Source: an uncultured Collinsella sp. (GTDB lineage Bacteria > Actinomycetota > Coriobacteriia > Coriobacteriales > Coriobacteriaceae). Taken from it: DNA of 7,710 bases. The notes below the pieces were generated by a model. The model saw nothing but the letters and a program-made list of their open reading frames with translations, was not told where the DNA came from and ran no database searches. A program made the translations under genes and the position numbers. The DNA is taken from positions 1-7,710 of the forward strand of contig CAAFMM010000063.1 in assembly GCA_900764025.1 (NCBI GenBank). Direction: 5' to 3'. This document shows, in pieces, positions 1 through 5,667 of the stretch; position 1 is the stretch's first letter, and the number at the start of each line of letters is the position of its first letter.

Positions 1-72
1 CGAAGGTGCTCGCCTGCTAAGCGAGTATGCCCCAAAAGGGCATCTGGGGTTCGAATCCCCAGCTCTCCGCCA
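1..72 (+). tRNA. tRNA-Ser (anticodon GCU), 5' end outside the window
   Basis: This is the 3' part of a serine tRNA reading AGC/AGU codons. The anticodon stem is CTCGC (9-13) paired with GCGAG (21-25), and the loop CTGCTAA (14-20) carries anticodon GCT at 16-18. The long variable arm expected of tRNA-Ser is present, with a 6-bp stem at 27-32/38-43. The T-arm is TGGGG-TTCGAAT-CCCCA (45-61). The 3' acceptor strand occupies 62-68, the discriminator is G69, and CCA is encoded at 70-72. The 5' acceptor strand and most of the D-arm lie upstream of base 1. An intrinsic terminator follows directly. Confidence 0.95.
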
Positions 73-105
73 GTATGAATTTGAAGAAGGGTCCCATTTG
101 GGGCC
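55..105 (+). repeat. Direct repeat copy 1: tRNA-Ser 3' end plus terminator
   Basis: This segment runs from the 3' half of the tRNA T-arm through the acceptor, CCA and terminator stem. It matches 245-295 at 47 of 51 positions without gaps; mismatches are at 68, 79, 82 and 83. This copy belongs to the functional tRNA. The repeat may mark a tandem duplication or the left edge of an element that once integrated at the tRNA 3' end. Confidence 0.9.
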
Positions 106-113
106 CTTTTTTT
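87..113 (+). terminator. Intrinsic terminator of the tRNA-Ser gene
   Basis: A 9-bp stem (87-95 with 100-108, including one G-T pair) closes a four-base ATTT loop and runs into a tract of seven T (107-113). It begins 15 bases after the tRNA CCA, which fits termination of the tRNA transcript. A near copy lies 190 bp downstream. Confidence 0.88.
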
Positions 114-128
114 GTACGGAGAAAGGGC

Positions 129-145
129 GCTGGGGATTCGAACCC
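129..145 (-). repeat. Inverted 17-nt copy of the tRNA-Ser T-arm (copy 1)
   Basis: GCTGGGGATTCGAACCC here is the exact reverse complement of tRNA-Ser positions 47-63. CGGAGA at 117-122 also resembles the reverse complement of the tRNA acceptor end, so this may be a remnant of a minus-strand tRNA end. A second identical copy lies at 317-333. Confidence 0.85.
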
Positions 146-253
146 GAGAGGGCGCGGGCGTTAAGCAAACGCGAAAGCGTTGTAGCCCGTGGGCGAAAAG
201 CCGCCAGGCTTTGAAGCCGGAGGGCATGCGTAGCATGCCCGGACATCCCCAGC
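129..253 (+). repeat. Hairpin-rich structured element between the tRNA-end repeats
   Basis: The block is bounded by a 9-bp inverted repeat, GCTGGGGAT at 129-137 and ATCCCCAGC at 245-253. Inside are nested and serial stems. CGGGC (155-159) pairs with GCCCG (185-189). Within that, AACGC-GAAA-GCGTT (168-181) is capped by a GNRA tetraloop. A short GGC/GCC hairpin lies at 192-202, GGCT-TTGA-AGCC at 207-218 with flanking CC/GG, and a perfect 8-bp stem GGGCATGC/GCATGCCC at 222-240 with a GTA loop. I see no coding potential. It could be a folded non-coding RNA or a palindromic repeat of the REP/MITE kind. The folding was done by eye, and the strand is arbitrary if this is only a DNA repeat. Confidence 0.55.
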
Positions 254-295
254 TCTCTGCCAGTATGACTTGAAAGAAGGGTCCCATTTGGGGCC
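245..295 (+). repeat. Direct repeat copy 2: displaced tRNA-Ser 3' end plus terminator
   Basis: This is a copy of 55-105 offset by exactly 190 bp. It begins at ATCCCCAGC, half-way through the T-arm, so it has no TTCGA loop and cannot be a tRNA by itself. The acceptor strand, with one C-to-T change at 258, and CCA (260-262) are retained. The sequence upstream is a block of hairpins rather than a tRNA body. Such a partial tRNA end is what an att site or a duplication remnant leaves. Confidence 0.88.
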
Positions 296-301
296 TTTTT
301 T
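277..301 (+). terminator. Second, duplicated intrinsic terminator
   Basis: The stem 277-285/290-298 with the ATTT loop copies the tRNA terminator at 87-113. One C of the 3' arm is lost, leaving G-T pairs near the base, followed by T296-301. It would stop plus-strand transcripts coming from the hairpin block and faces the end of the carboxypeptidase gene. Confidence 0.7.
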
Positions 302-316
302 AGTTGAACCACGTTA

Positions 317-333
317 GCTGGGGATTCGAACCC
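317..333 (-). repeat. Inverted 17-nt copy of the tRNA-Ser T-arm (copy 2)
   Basis: This is identical to 129-145 and exactly complementary to tRNA-Ser 47-63. It sits 3 bases from the T-tract of the carboxypeptidase terminator. Its distance from the preceding tRNA-end copy (245 to 317, 72 bp) nearly matches that of the first pair (55 to 129, 74 bp). The intervening bases after the terminators (about 107-128 and 297-316) are not alike. Confidence 0.85.
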
Positions 334-335
334 TC

Positions 336-368
336 AAAAAATGAGGCGCCCCGTTGGACGCCTCATTT
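336..368 (-). terminator. Intrinsic terminator of the carboxypeptidase gene
   Basis: A perfect 10-bp stem (359-368 with 339-348, minus-strand order) and a 10-base loop precede a run of six T on the minus strand (336-341). It starts 25 bp beyond the stop codon at 394-396. It ends the minus-strand transcription unit head-on to the tRNA unit. Confidence 0.88.
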
Positions 369-393
369 GGTTCGATGTGATATCGCTCCGGCC

Positions 394-1734
394 CTACACC
401 TCGGGTGCCTTGGCTACGGTCTCGCTTTCGGTCGTGAGTGGGCGGTTGTCGATGCGGCGGCCCAGGCGGTCGAGCTTCACAAGGAGCCACTCAATGGGAT
501 TCGGCCCCGAGCCTTCCTCGTCAGCAACCAGGTCCATGACGGCGATCTTGGTGCCGTCCTGCTTGAGCGTAACGCTGCCCACCTTGTCGCCCACATGCAC
601 CGTGCCCGAAAGATCGTCGTAGCTAACCTTTTCGGTCACCTCGCCGGCAAGGGAAAACACGGTCGCTTGCGCCGTGGGGTCGGCGAGCGTAGCGTCGATC
701 GTCTTGTCCGTCCAATCTGTCTGGCTAATGCGTGCCATAAGCGGGTTGCCGTTGGCGGTCTTTTCCTGCGTGTTGGCGATTGCGACCGTCACCTTGTGAC
801 CGTAGTACCAATTGGCGAGGGTTGCGGTATCGGTAAAGCGCTGGTCGGTGGTGGTGGAGTTCAAAACGACGGTGTAGATCTCGTCGCCATCGCGGTTGTA
901 GGCACCCGTAAAGCAATAGCCCGCATCGTCGGTGGTGCCGGTCTTGCCACCGATGTTGCCATCTTGGCCCAGCAAATAGTTATGCGTGTCCATGGAATGC
1001 GAATGGTCGGTGCCGTCGGCGCCCGTGACCTCGATCCAGGAATCCTCGCTCGCTACGACCTCGCGGATCGTGTCGTTTTTCATGGCCTCCTGCATCATCA
1101 GCGCCACGTCATGTGCGGTTGAGTGCATATCGCCAGCCCACTCATCAAAGTCCAGACCATGCGGGTTTTCAAAAAGCGTACCGGTACAGCCGAGCTTCTT
1201 AGCGCGCTCGTTCATGGCCTTCACAAATGTGGCCTCGGCGTCTTTGGTCTTAGGGTCGATCTTCTTGCCCACATATTCGGCGAGCACGATGGCGGCGTCG
1301 TTGCCCGAGGGAATCATCAGGCCGCGCAGTGCCTGCTCAACGGTAAGCTCGTCGCCTTCGAGCAAGCCGGCGGTCGAATTACCCACGGTGGCTGCGGCGT
1401 TGCTCACCGTGACCTTCTCGTCCATCTTGCAATTCTCGACGGTTAGGATTGCGGTCATGACCTTGGTGATCGAGGCAATCTTGACCTGCTCATCGGCGCC
1501 GCGCCCATAGTAGACGGTGCCGTCTTTGCCCATGACGAGGGCATTGGTCGCATCGATATCGGGCAGGTTTTCGGCCGTGATGCCGCGCGCATCGGCGGTT
1601 TTGCCGCAAACATTGTCGGTCGTAAGCACTTGGGCGCCGGCGACGGTGGGCACGCCAGCGGCAAGGGCGATAGCGCAGACAAAGCCGGCGGCAAGCTGGG
1701 CTGAGCGCTTTGCAAAAGAGGTGAGGGACTTCAC
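394..1734 (-). CDS. D-alanyl-D-alanine carboxypeptidase (peptidase S11, PBP5/DacA type)
   Basis: This penicillin-binding serine enzyme removes the terminal D-Ala from peptidoglycan pentapeptides outside the membrane. All three active-site motifs are present: SITK (residues 88-91, nucleophile S88), SGN (143-145) and KTG (264-266). A signal peptide (KR then a hydrophobic core, AGA cleavage near residue 34) begins the protein. A C-terminal domain follows the catalytic one, and PIEWLLVKLDRLGRRID near the end could be an amphipathic membrane anchor as in PBP5. I chose the GTG at 1734 because it gives a textbook signal peptide and lies downstream of a TATACT -10-like hexamer (1774-1779). Its ribosome-binding site is weak. 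The same frame stays open to an ATG at 1803 and a TTG at 1845, but these would add an odd leader before the signal peptide. The gene is divergent from a VanR/VanS-like pair. It is not VanY, which is a zinc enzyme of another family. Confidence 0.93.
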   Translation of the reverse strand: MKSLTSFAKRSAQLAAGFVCAIALAAGVPTVAGAQVLTTDNVCGKTADARGITAENLPDIDATNALVMGKDGTVYYGRGADEQVKIASITKVMTAILTVENCKMDEKVTVSNAAATVGNSTAGLLEGDELTVEQALRGLMIPSGNDAAIVLAEYVGKKIDPKTKDAEATFVKAMNERAKKLGCTGTLFENPHGLDFDEWAGDMHSTAHDVALMMQEAMKNDTIREVVASEDSWIEVTGADGTDHSHSMDTHNYLLGQDGNIGGKTGTTDDAGYCFTGAYNRDGDEIYTVVLNSTTTDQRFTDTATLANWYYGHKVTVAIANTQEKTANGNPLMARISQTDWTDKTIDATLADPTAQATVFSLAGEVTEKVSYDDLSGTVHVGDKVGSVTLKQDGTKIAVMDLVADEEGSGPNPIEWLLVKLDRLGRRIDNRPLTTESETVAKAPEV

Positions 1735-1773
1735 GGATTTCGCTTTCGACGGGATGGTCTCTTCTGGAACTAG

Positions 1774-1779
1774 AGTATA
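1774..1779 (-). promoter_or_regulatory. Possible -10 element for the carboxypeptidase gene
   Basis: TATACT on the minus strand is one base off the TATAAT consensus and lies 40 bp before the chosen GTG start. No convincing -35 hexamer stands 16-18 bp upstream, so this may be an activator-dependent promoter or chance. Confidence 0.35.
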
Positions 1780-1847
1780 TCGTTTGCCGGCGTCGGCGAT
1801 CATCGCGTGCGTGCGTGGCCCACATCCGCTCCCGAACGGGCACAAGG

Positions 1848-1870
1848 GTGCTTAAGGCCGACTTAATCAC
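1848..1870. promoter_or_regulatory. Candidate operator: dyad with 11-bp-phased CTTAA repeats
   Basis: Nine-base arms GTGCTTAAG (1848-1856) and CTTAATCAC (1862-1870) are inverted repeats with one mismatch around a 5-base centre. The same stretch contains CTTAA at 1851 and again at 1862, a direct repeat with 11-bp phase, the usual arrangement for DNA sites of OmpR/PhoB-family dimers. It lies between two divergent genes, upstream of the putative -10 at 1906. The natural candidate to bind it is the VanR-like regulator encoded next door; that assignment is inference. Confidence 0.5.
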
Positions 1871-1905
1871 CCACGCTTGTTGTGTGTGGCGTGCGTCGCC
1901 TCGGG

Positions 1906-1926
1906 CATAATGGAGCGCGAGAGGAG
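1906..1926 (+). promoter_or_regulatory. -10 element and ribosome-binding site of the VanR-like gene
   Basis: CATAAT (1906-1911) is a good -10 hexamer. Only weak GT-rich sequence occupies the -35 position, which would suit an activated promoter. AGAGGAG at 1920-1926 is a strong Shine-Dalgarno sequence five bases before the ATG at 1932. If the -10 is right, the 5' leader is only about a dozen bases. Confidence 0.5.
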
Positions 1927-1931
1927 CACGC

Positions 1932-2627
1932 ATGAACGAGCGCATACTGGTAGTTGATGACGAGAAGGCCATCGCCGACTTGGTTGGTATCTACCTTACA
2001 AAAGAGGGCTTTGATGTCCAGATTGCCTATAGCGGGGCCGATGCTGCCAAGGCGATTTTGGAGCAGGAGTTCGATTTGGCGCTGCTAGATGTCATGCTGC
2101 CCGATATCGATGGGTTTGAGCTGCTGCGTACGATCCGTTCCAGCCATACCTATCCCGTGATCATGCTGACGGCGCGCGATGCCCAGCAAGACAAGATCGG
2201 GGGCCTTTCGCTTGGCGCGGACGATTACGTGGTTAAGCCGTTCCGTCCGCTGGAGCTCATCGCGCGCGTGCACGCTCAGCTTCGCCGCTACACCAGCTAC
2301 GGTAGCCGTGCACAGGCGGCCGAGTCGCCGACCATTCAGCTCGACGGCTTGGAGATCAACCGCGATGCTCGTTCCGTGACAGTGGACGGTTCACCGGTTC
2401 GCCTCACGCCCACCGAGTATTCAATCTTGCTGTATCTGGTCGAGCATCGCGGCAGCGTGGTGGCCGTGGAGGACCTGTTCCGCGCGGTGTGGAACGAGGA
2501 CTTTATGCCCGGCTCCAACAATACGGTGATGGTGCATATTCGCCACTTGCGCGAAAAGATCGGCGACGACGCACAAAAGCCACGCTTTATCAAAAACGTC
2601 TGGGGCGTCGGCTACATCATCGAATAA
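1932..2627 (+). CDS. OmpR-family response regulator, VanR-like
   Basis: This is a 231-aa cytoplasmic transcription factor activated by phosphorylation. The receiver domain (about 3-118) has the acidic pair D9/D10, phosphoacceptor D53, T80 and K102. The C-terminal winged-helix DNA-binding domain spans about 134-231 and ends in GVGYIIE. From memory of the family, stretches such as TYPVIMLT, GADDYVVKPFRPLELIARV, LTPTEYSIL and NNTVMVHIRHLREKI match the VanR subgroup of vancomycin-resistance regulators unusually well. The ATG follows a strong ribosome-binding site. The partner kinase gene starts 26 bp after the stop. Likely targets are its own operon and the divergent carboxypeptidase. VanR-like regulators also occur outside van clusters, and no van ligase gene is visible here, so I give no symbol. 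Confidence 0.93.
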   Translation: MNERILVVDDEKAIADLVGIYLTKEGFDVQIAYSGADAAKAILEQEFDLALLDVMLPDIDGFELLRTIRSSHTYPVIMLTARDAQQDKIGGLSLGADDYVVKPFRPLELIARVHAQLRRYTSYGSRAQAAESPTIQLDGLEINRDARSVTVDGSPVRLTPTEYSILLYLVEHRGSVVAVEDLFRAVWNEDFMPGSNNTVMVHIRHLREKIGDDAQKPRFIKNVWGVGYIIE

Positions 2628-2653
2628 CGCTTTTCGCTTGTGAGGATCTTGAT

Positions 2654-3892
2654 ATGACAAAAGACGATAGGCAAGCGTTCGAGGTGCCCGATCGACTCTT
2701 TGAATACGTGAGGTCAGTCGTCGACAACCGCGCGCTTGCAACGGTGCTGCTCTTTTTGCTGAGCCTGCTGCTGATTGGCATCGATAACATCGCTGGAATC
2801 TTGGCGGTGCTGCTTGTCGGCTTTTTGCTAATCGATCGATTTGAGATCGTGCGCCGCTGCATGGTGATTGGCGGCGCCGCGTGGGCCATGACGTTGGCGA
2901 TTGGCGCCATGGCGCTCGGCGGCATCGAAGGGCCGGTGTTGTTCGATGCCGGCTTTGTATTCAACATGCTTGGCTTTGTGCTGGCGCTTGCCGCGTGCGT
3001 GCTGTTCTTGTGCGGCCGCGCCCTGTACTACCAGGGCTATGAGCAGGGCGAGCAGCATGCCGATTGTGTGCTGGCTGCTCGTATTCAAGATCGCCTGATC
3101 GATCACCCCGACACCTGGGACAACATCGACGGCGACTTCTTGGAGGTCGAGGGCGCCCTTAACCGCGTGCGTGACCGTGAGCGCAAGGTGCAGCAAGCTC
3201 TGCGTGACGAATCTCATCGCAAGGACGATCTGGTCACGTACTTGGCACATGACCTACGCACCCCGCTTGCCAGTGTGGTGGGCTATCTTTCGCTGCTGCA
3301 AGAGGCTCCTGAGCTGCCGGTTGAGCAACGTGCGCACTTTACGGGCGTGGCTCTCGACAAAGCGCACCGGCTCGATGCGCTCATCGAAGAGTTCTTCGAT
3401 ATCACGCGCTTTGACTTCCACGATATCGTGCTCACGCGCGGCTATGTTGATCTGGGGTTGCTGCTGGCTCAGGTGGCTGACGAGTTCTATCCCATCCTCA
3501 ACGAGCAGCATAAGGAAGTCCAAGTTGATATTCGCGAGGACCTGACGGTGCTCGTGGATGGCGACAAAATGGCTCGCGTGTTCAACAACATCATGAAAAA
3601 CGCTATTGCCTATAGCTATGAGGGCTCGACCATCACGATCGAGGCCAGACGCCGGGACGGCGGTGGCGTGCGCGTGCGCTTTATCAATCAGGGCGATCCC
3701 ATCCCTGAGGCAAAGCTCAAGGTGATCTTTGAGAAGTTCTATCGCCTGGATGCGGCGCGTGCGACCAATCGCGGCGGCGCTGGACTGGGGCTTGCCATCG
3801 CCAAGGAGATCGTATGCGCGCACGGCGGTACCGTTGCATGTGAATCGACGCCCGAACATACGATATTCACCATCGAGCTGCCCGCCGCATAG
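2654..3892 (+). CDS. VanS-like sensor histidine kinase with four membrane helices
   Basis: This 412-aa membrane kinase is the presumed partner of the VanR-like regulator. Hydrophobic segments at about 27-43, 46-61, 70-90 and 102-121 predict four helices with very short loops. A linker follows, then the dimerisation domain with phosphoacceptor H199 in LAHDLRTPL. The ATPase domain has an N-box FNNIMKNA (N311, N312, N316), the motif FEKFYRLD (359-366) and the G2 box GGAGLGLAIAKE (374-385). The G1 box is INQGDPIP instead of DxGxG, a reduction I also recall in VanS. YLAHDLRTPL, GYLSLL and EFYP also resemble VanS. I chose the ATG at 2654, with GAGG (2642-2645) upstream, 26 bp after the regulator stop. 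The same frame is open further upstream but overlaps the regulator gene. Having four helices and no extracytoplasmic domain differs from classical two-helix VanS and suggests sensing within the membrane. Confidence 0.9.
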   Translation: MTKDDRQAFEVPDRLFEYVRSVVDNRALATVLLFLLSLLLIGIDNIAGILAVLLVGFLLIDRFEIVRRCMVIGGAAWAMTLAIGAMALGGIEGPVLFDAGFVFNMLGFVLALAACVLFLCGRALYYQGYEQGEQHADCVLAARIQDRLIDHPDTWDNIDGDFLEVEGALNRVRDRERKVQQALRDESHRKDDLVTYLAHDLRTPLASVVGYLSLLQEAPELPVEQRAHFTGVALDKAHRLDALIEEFFDITRFDFHDIVLTRGYVDLGLLLAQVADEFYPILNEQHKEVQVDIREDLTVLVDGDKMARVFNNIMKNAIAYSYEGSTITIEARRRDGGGVRVRFINQGDPIPEAKLKVIFEKFYRLDAARATNRGGAGLGLAIAKEIVCAHGGTVACESTPEHTIFTIELPAA

Positions 3893-3913
3893 CCAGTGTG
3901 CCCTTACAAACAC

Positions 3914-3940
3914 TTGACAATGCGCTCACGTGCATATGAG
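3914..3940 (+). promoter_or_regulatory. Possible promoter for pstB
   Basis: A perfect -35 hexamer TTGACA (3914-3919) is followed after a short 15-base spacer by TATGAG (3935-3940), four of six matches to the -10 consensus. A related TTACAA lies at 3904-3909, four bases before TTGACA. That recalls the paired TTAACA-like PhoP boxes of Firmicutes, so phosphate control is possible but unproven. No terminator separates this from the kinase gene upstream. Confidence 0.4.
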
Positions 3941-3954
3941 CCGCGATTCCTACT

Positions 3955-3980
3955 ATCGATACTGCTGAATTGATATCGAT
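3955..3980. repeat. Inverted repeat ATCGATA/TATCGAT in the pstB leader
   Basis: Seven-base arms ATCGATA (3955-3961) and TATCGAT (3974-3980) are perfect inverted repeats around a 12-base centre. They end two bases before the GGAGG ribosome-binding site of pstB (3983-3987). The site could be an operator or a weak leader hairpin; there is no T-tract, so it is not a terminator. Confidence 0.5.
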
Positions 3981-3995
3981 GTGGAGGTATGCGGT

Positions 3996-4871
3996 ATGAC
4001 GGCTGCTGCGGCTGTGGAGCCCACGGAGCTTGAAGAACTCATGAAAGCGCAGGCCGAGGCCGCGCACGAGCGCGAGGTTGGGGATGCGACTCGCCCCACG
4101 GCAGAGGATCTTGCCGCCTCGCCGACGCGCATCGATGTCGAGGGCCTCGACCTGTTCTATGGCGACCATCATGCGCTCAAGGACGTGAATATCAAGATCC
4201 GCGACAAGCAGATCACCTCGTTCATCGGGCCTTCGGGCTGCGGAAAGTCCACGTTGCTGCGCTGCTTTAACCGCATGAACGACGGCATCAAGGATTGCCG
4301 TATCGAGGGCAAGATTGCGCTCGATGGTCAAGATATCCTGGGCGATTACGACATCTGCCGTTTGCGCCAGCGCGTGGGCATGGTGTTCCAGCGCCCCAAC
4401 CCGTTTCCCATGAGCATCTACGACAACGTCGCCTATGGGCCGCGCGGTATGGGTGTGCGCGACCGCGTCGTGCTCGACGAGCTGGTCGAGGACTCCCTTC
4501 GTCGCGCTGCGCTATGGGATGAGGTCAAGGACAAGCTCAAAGAGTCGGGTCTGGGTCTTTCGGGCGGCCAGCAGCAGCGTCTGTGCATCGCCCGCGCGCT
4601 GGCCGTGCAGCCCGACATTCTGCTGATGGACGAGCCGACCTCGGCACTCGACCCTGTGTCGACGCTGGTGGTGGAGCAGCTGGCCTGTGAGCTCAAAGAG
4701 ACCTGCACGCTCGTGGTCGTTACGCACAATATGCAGCAGGCGGCGCGCATCTCCGACTCGGTCGCGTTCTTTTTGCTGGGCGAGCTGGTGGAGCATGCGC
4801 CCACTGCCCAGCTCTTCAAAAACCCGATCGATCCGCGCACGGCGGATTATTTGACGGGCCGTTTTGGCTGA
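3996..4871 (+). CDS. pstB: Phosphate ABC transporter ATP-binding protein PstB
   Basis: This is the cytoplasmic ATPase of the PstSCAB high-affinity phosphate importer, 291 aa. Walker A is GPSGCGKST (78-86), the Q-loop is Q132, the signature LSGGQQQR (188-195), Walker B ILLMDE (208-213) and the switch histidine H244. PstB-specific features are RCFNRMND after Walker [21 protein letters not shown] and the ending [12 protein letters not shown] chose the ATG at 3996, eight bases after GGAGG (3983-3987). A GTG at 3981 in the same frame would overlap the ribosome-binding site. The protein has about 40 extra residues before the ATPase domain, rich in Ala and Glu, which E. coli PstB (257 aa) lacks. Upstream is a VanS-like kinase gene rather than pstA. 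Downstream come PhoB/PhoR-type genes, so a phosphate role is coherent although the permease genes are not in view. Confidence 0.95.
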   Translation: MTAAAAVEPTELEELMKAQAEAAHEREVGDATRPTAEDLAASPTRIDVEGLDLFYGDHHALKDVNIKIRDKQITSFIGPSGCGKSTLLRCFNRMNDGIKDCRIEGKIALDGQDILGDYDICRLRQRVGMVFQRPNPFPMSIYDNVAYGPRGMGVRDRVVLDELVEDSLRRAALWDEVKDKLKESGLGLSGGQQQRLCIARALAVQPDILLMDEPTSALDPVSTLVVEQLACELKETCTLVVVTHNMQQAARISDSVAFFLLGELVEHAPTAQLFKNPIDPRTADYLTGRFG

Positions 4872-4935
4872 TACCATCTAGTACAGGCACCTTTAGGGTT
4901 AAGATGCGGTCATGTCGGCCGCAAAGGGGTTCAAC

Positions 4936-5664
4936 ATGATCTATTACGTCGAGGACGATGACAACATCAGGGATTTGACGGTCTATGCGCTGCACAAGCA
5001 GGGAATCGAGGCCGAGGGCTTTTCGTGCGACGGCGAGTTTAAGGCCGCCGTGGCGCGACGGGTACCCGATGCTGTCCTGCTCGACATCATGCTGCCCGAT
5101 ACCGATGGTTTGGCGATTATGCGCCGCCTGCGCGCCGACCGCCTGACGGCGACGGTGCCCATCATGATGCTTACCGCCAAGGACACCGAGCTCGACAAGG
5201 TGATGGCGCTCGATGGCGGTGCCGACGATTACCTGACTAAACCCTTCTCGCTCATGGAGCTCGCCAGCCGCTGCCGCGCACTGCTGCGTCGCGGCGGCAT
5301 GGTCAAACAGGCAAGCGATGTGCTCAGCGTGGGCGACATTGTGCTCTCGCCCAGCCATCGCGAGGTGACCGTTGCCGGCGAGCCGCTTAAGCTCACCCTG
5401 CGCGAGTTCGACCTGCTCGAGTACCTCATGCGCAAGCCCGGCGTGGTCTTTACCCGCGAGTCGTTGCTGCAGAGCGTGTGGGGCTGGGACTTCGACGGCG
5501 GTTCGCGCACCGTTGACGTGCACGTGCAGACGCTTCGCCAAAAACTGGGCGAGCATGCCGGCGCCATCGAGACCGTGCGCGGCGTGGGCTACCGCTTGGC
5601 CGAGCCTTCTGCCGGTGATGGTGCCGAAGGTGACGACGCCGCGGCCACCGCATCGGAGGAGTAA
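4936..5664 (+). CDS. OmpR-family response regulator, PhoB/PhoP-like
   Basis: This 242-aa regulator probably controls phosphate-starvation genes. The receiver domain has E6/D7/D8, phosphoacceptor D50 in LLDIMLPDTDG, T80 and K102. The winged-helix domain (about 127-222) includes LTLREFDLLEYL and VDVHVQTLRQKL and ends at GVGYRLAE. A 20-residue acidic, Ala-rich tail (about 223-242) extends beyond the usual family end. I chose the ATG at 4936 because AAAGGGG (4923-4929) lies six bases before it and MIYYVEDD is the normal family start. An in-frame ATG at 4912 would add eight residues and has a poor ribosome-binding site. The pstB gene ends 64 bp upstream with no visible terminator, and the kinase gene starts 3 bp downstream. 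The PhoB assignment rests on pstB and the PhoR-type kinase; specificity is not readable from the domain alone. Confidence 0.9.
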   Translation: MIYYVEDDDNIRDLTVYALHKQGIEAEGFSCDGEFKAAVARRVPDAVLLDIMLPDTDGLAIMRRLRADRLTATVPIMMLTAKDTELDKVMALDGGADDYLTKPFSLMELASRCRALLRRGGMVKQASDVLSVGDIVLSPSHREVTVAGEPLKLTLREFDLLEYLMRKPGVVFTRESLLQSVWGWDFDGGSRTVDVHVQTLRQKLGEHAGAIETVRGVGYRLAEPSAGDGAEGDDAAATASEE

Positions 5665-5667
5665 CCC

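Noticed and set aside
245..262. A second tRNA-Ser gene
   Set aside because: Only the 3' side of the T-stem, the acceptor strand and CCA are present; there is no T-loop, anticodon arm or variable arm upstream.
121..300. A CRISPR array
   Set aside because: There are no regularly spaced identical repeats with unique spacers. The repeated segments are tRNA-derived and differ in orientation and spacing.
304..1122. A 272-codon plus-strand open frame opposite the carboxypeptidase gene
   Set aside because: The minus-strand gene has all three S11 active-site motifs and a signal peptide. The plus-strand frame has no recognisable motif, no ribosome-binding site and begins inside the inverted T-arm region.
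1735..1845. An N-terminal extension of the carboxypeptidase to a TTG at 1845 or ATG at 1803
   Set aside because: The extra residues would precede a complete signal peptide, there is no ribosome-binding site for either start, and the -10-like TATACT lies inside the extension. It remains possible but is less likely.
394..3892. A vancomycin-resistance (van) operon
   Set aside because: No D-Ala:D-Lac or D-Ala:D-Ser ligase, dehydrogenase or VanX dipeptidase is present. Similarity of the regulator and kinase alone does not make a resistance cluster.
3254..3913. A 219-codon minus-strand frame opposite the VanS-like kinase
   Set aside because: It is antisense to the catalytic core of the kinase and has no recognisable domain or ribosome-binding site.
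4912..4935. An earlier ATG start for the PhoB-like regulator
   Set aside because: It has a poor ribosome-binding site, while the ATG at 4936 follows AAAGGGG at ideal spacing and gives the normal N-terminus of the family.
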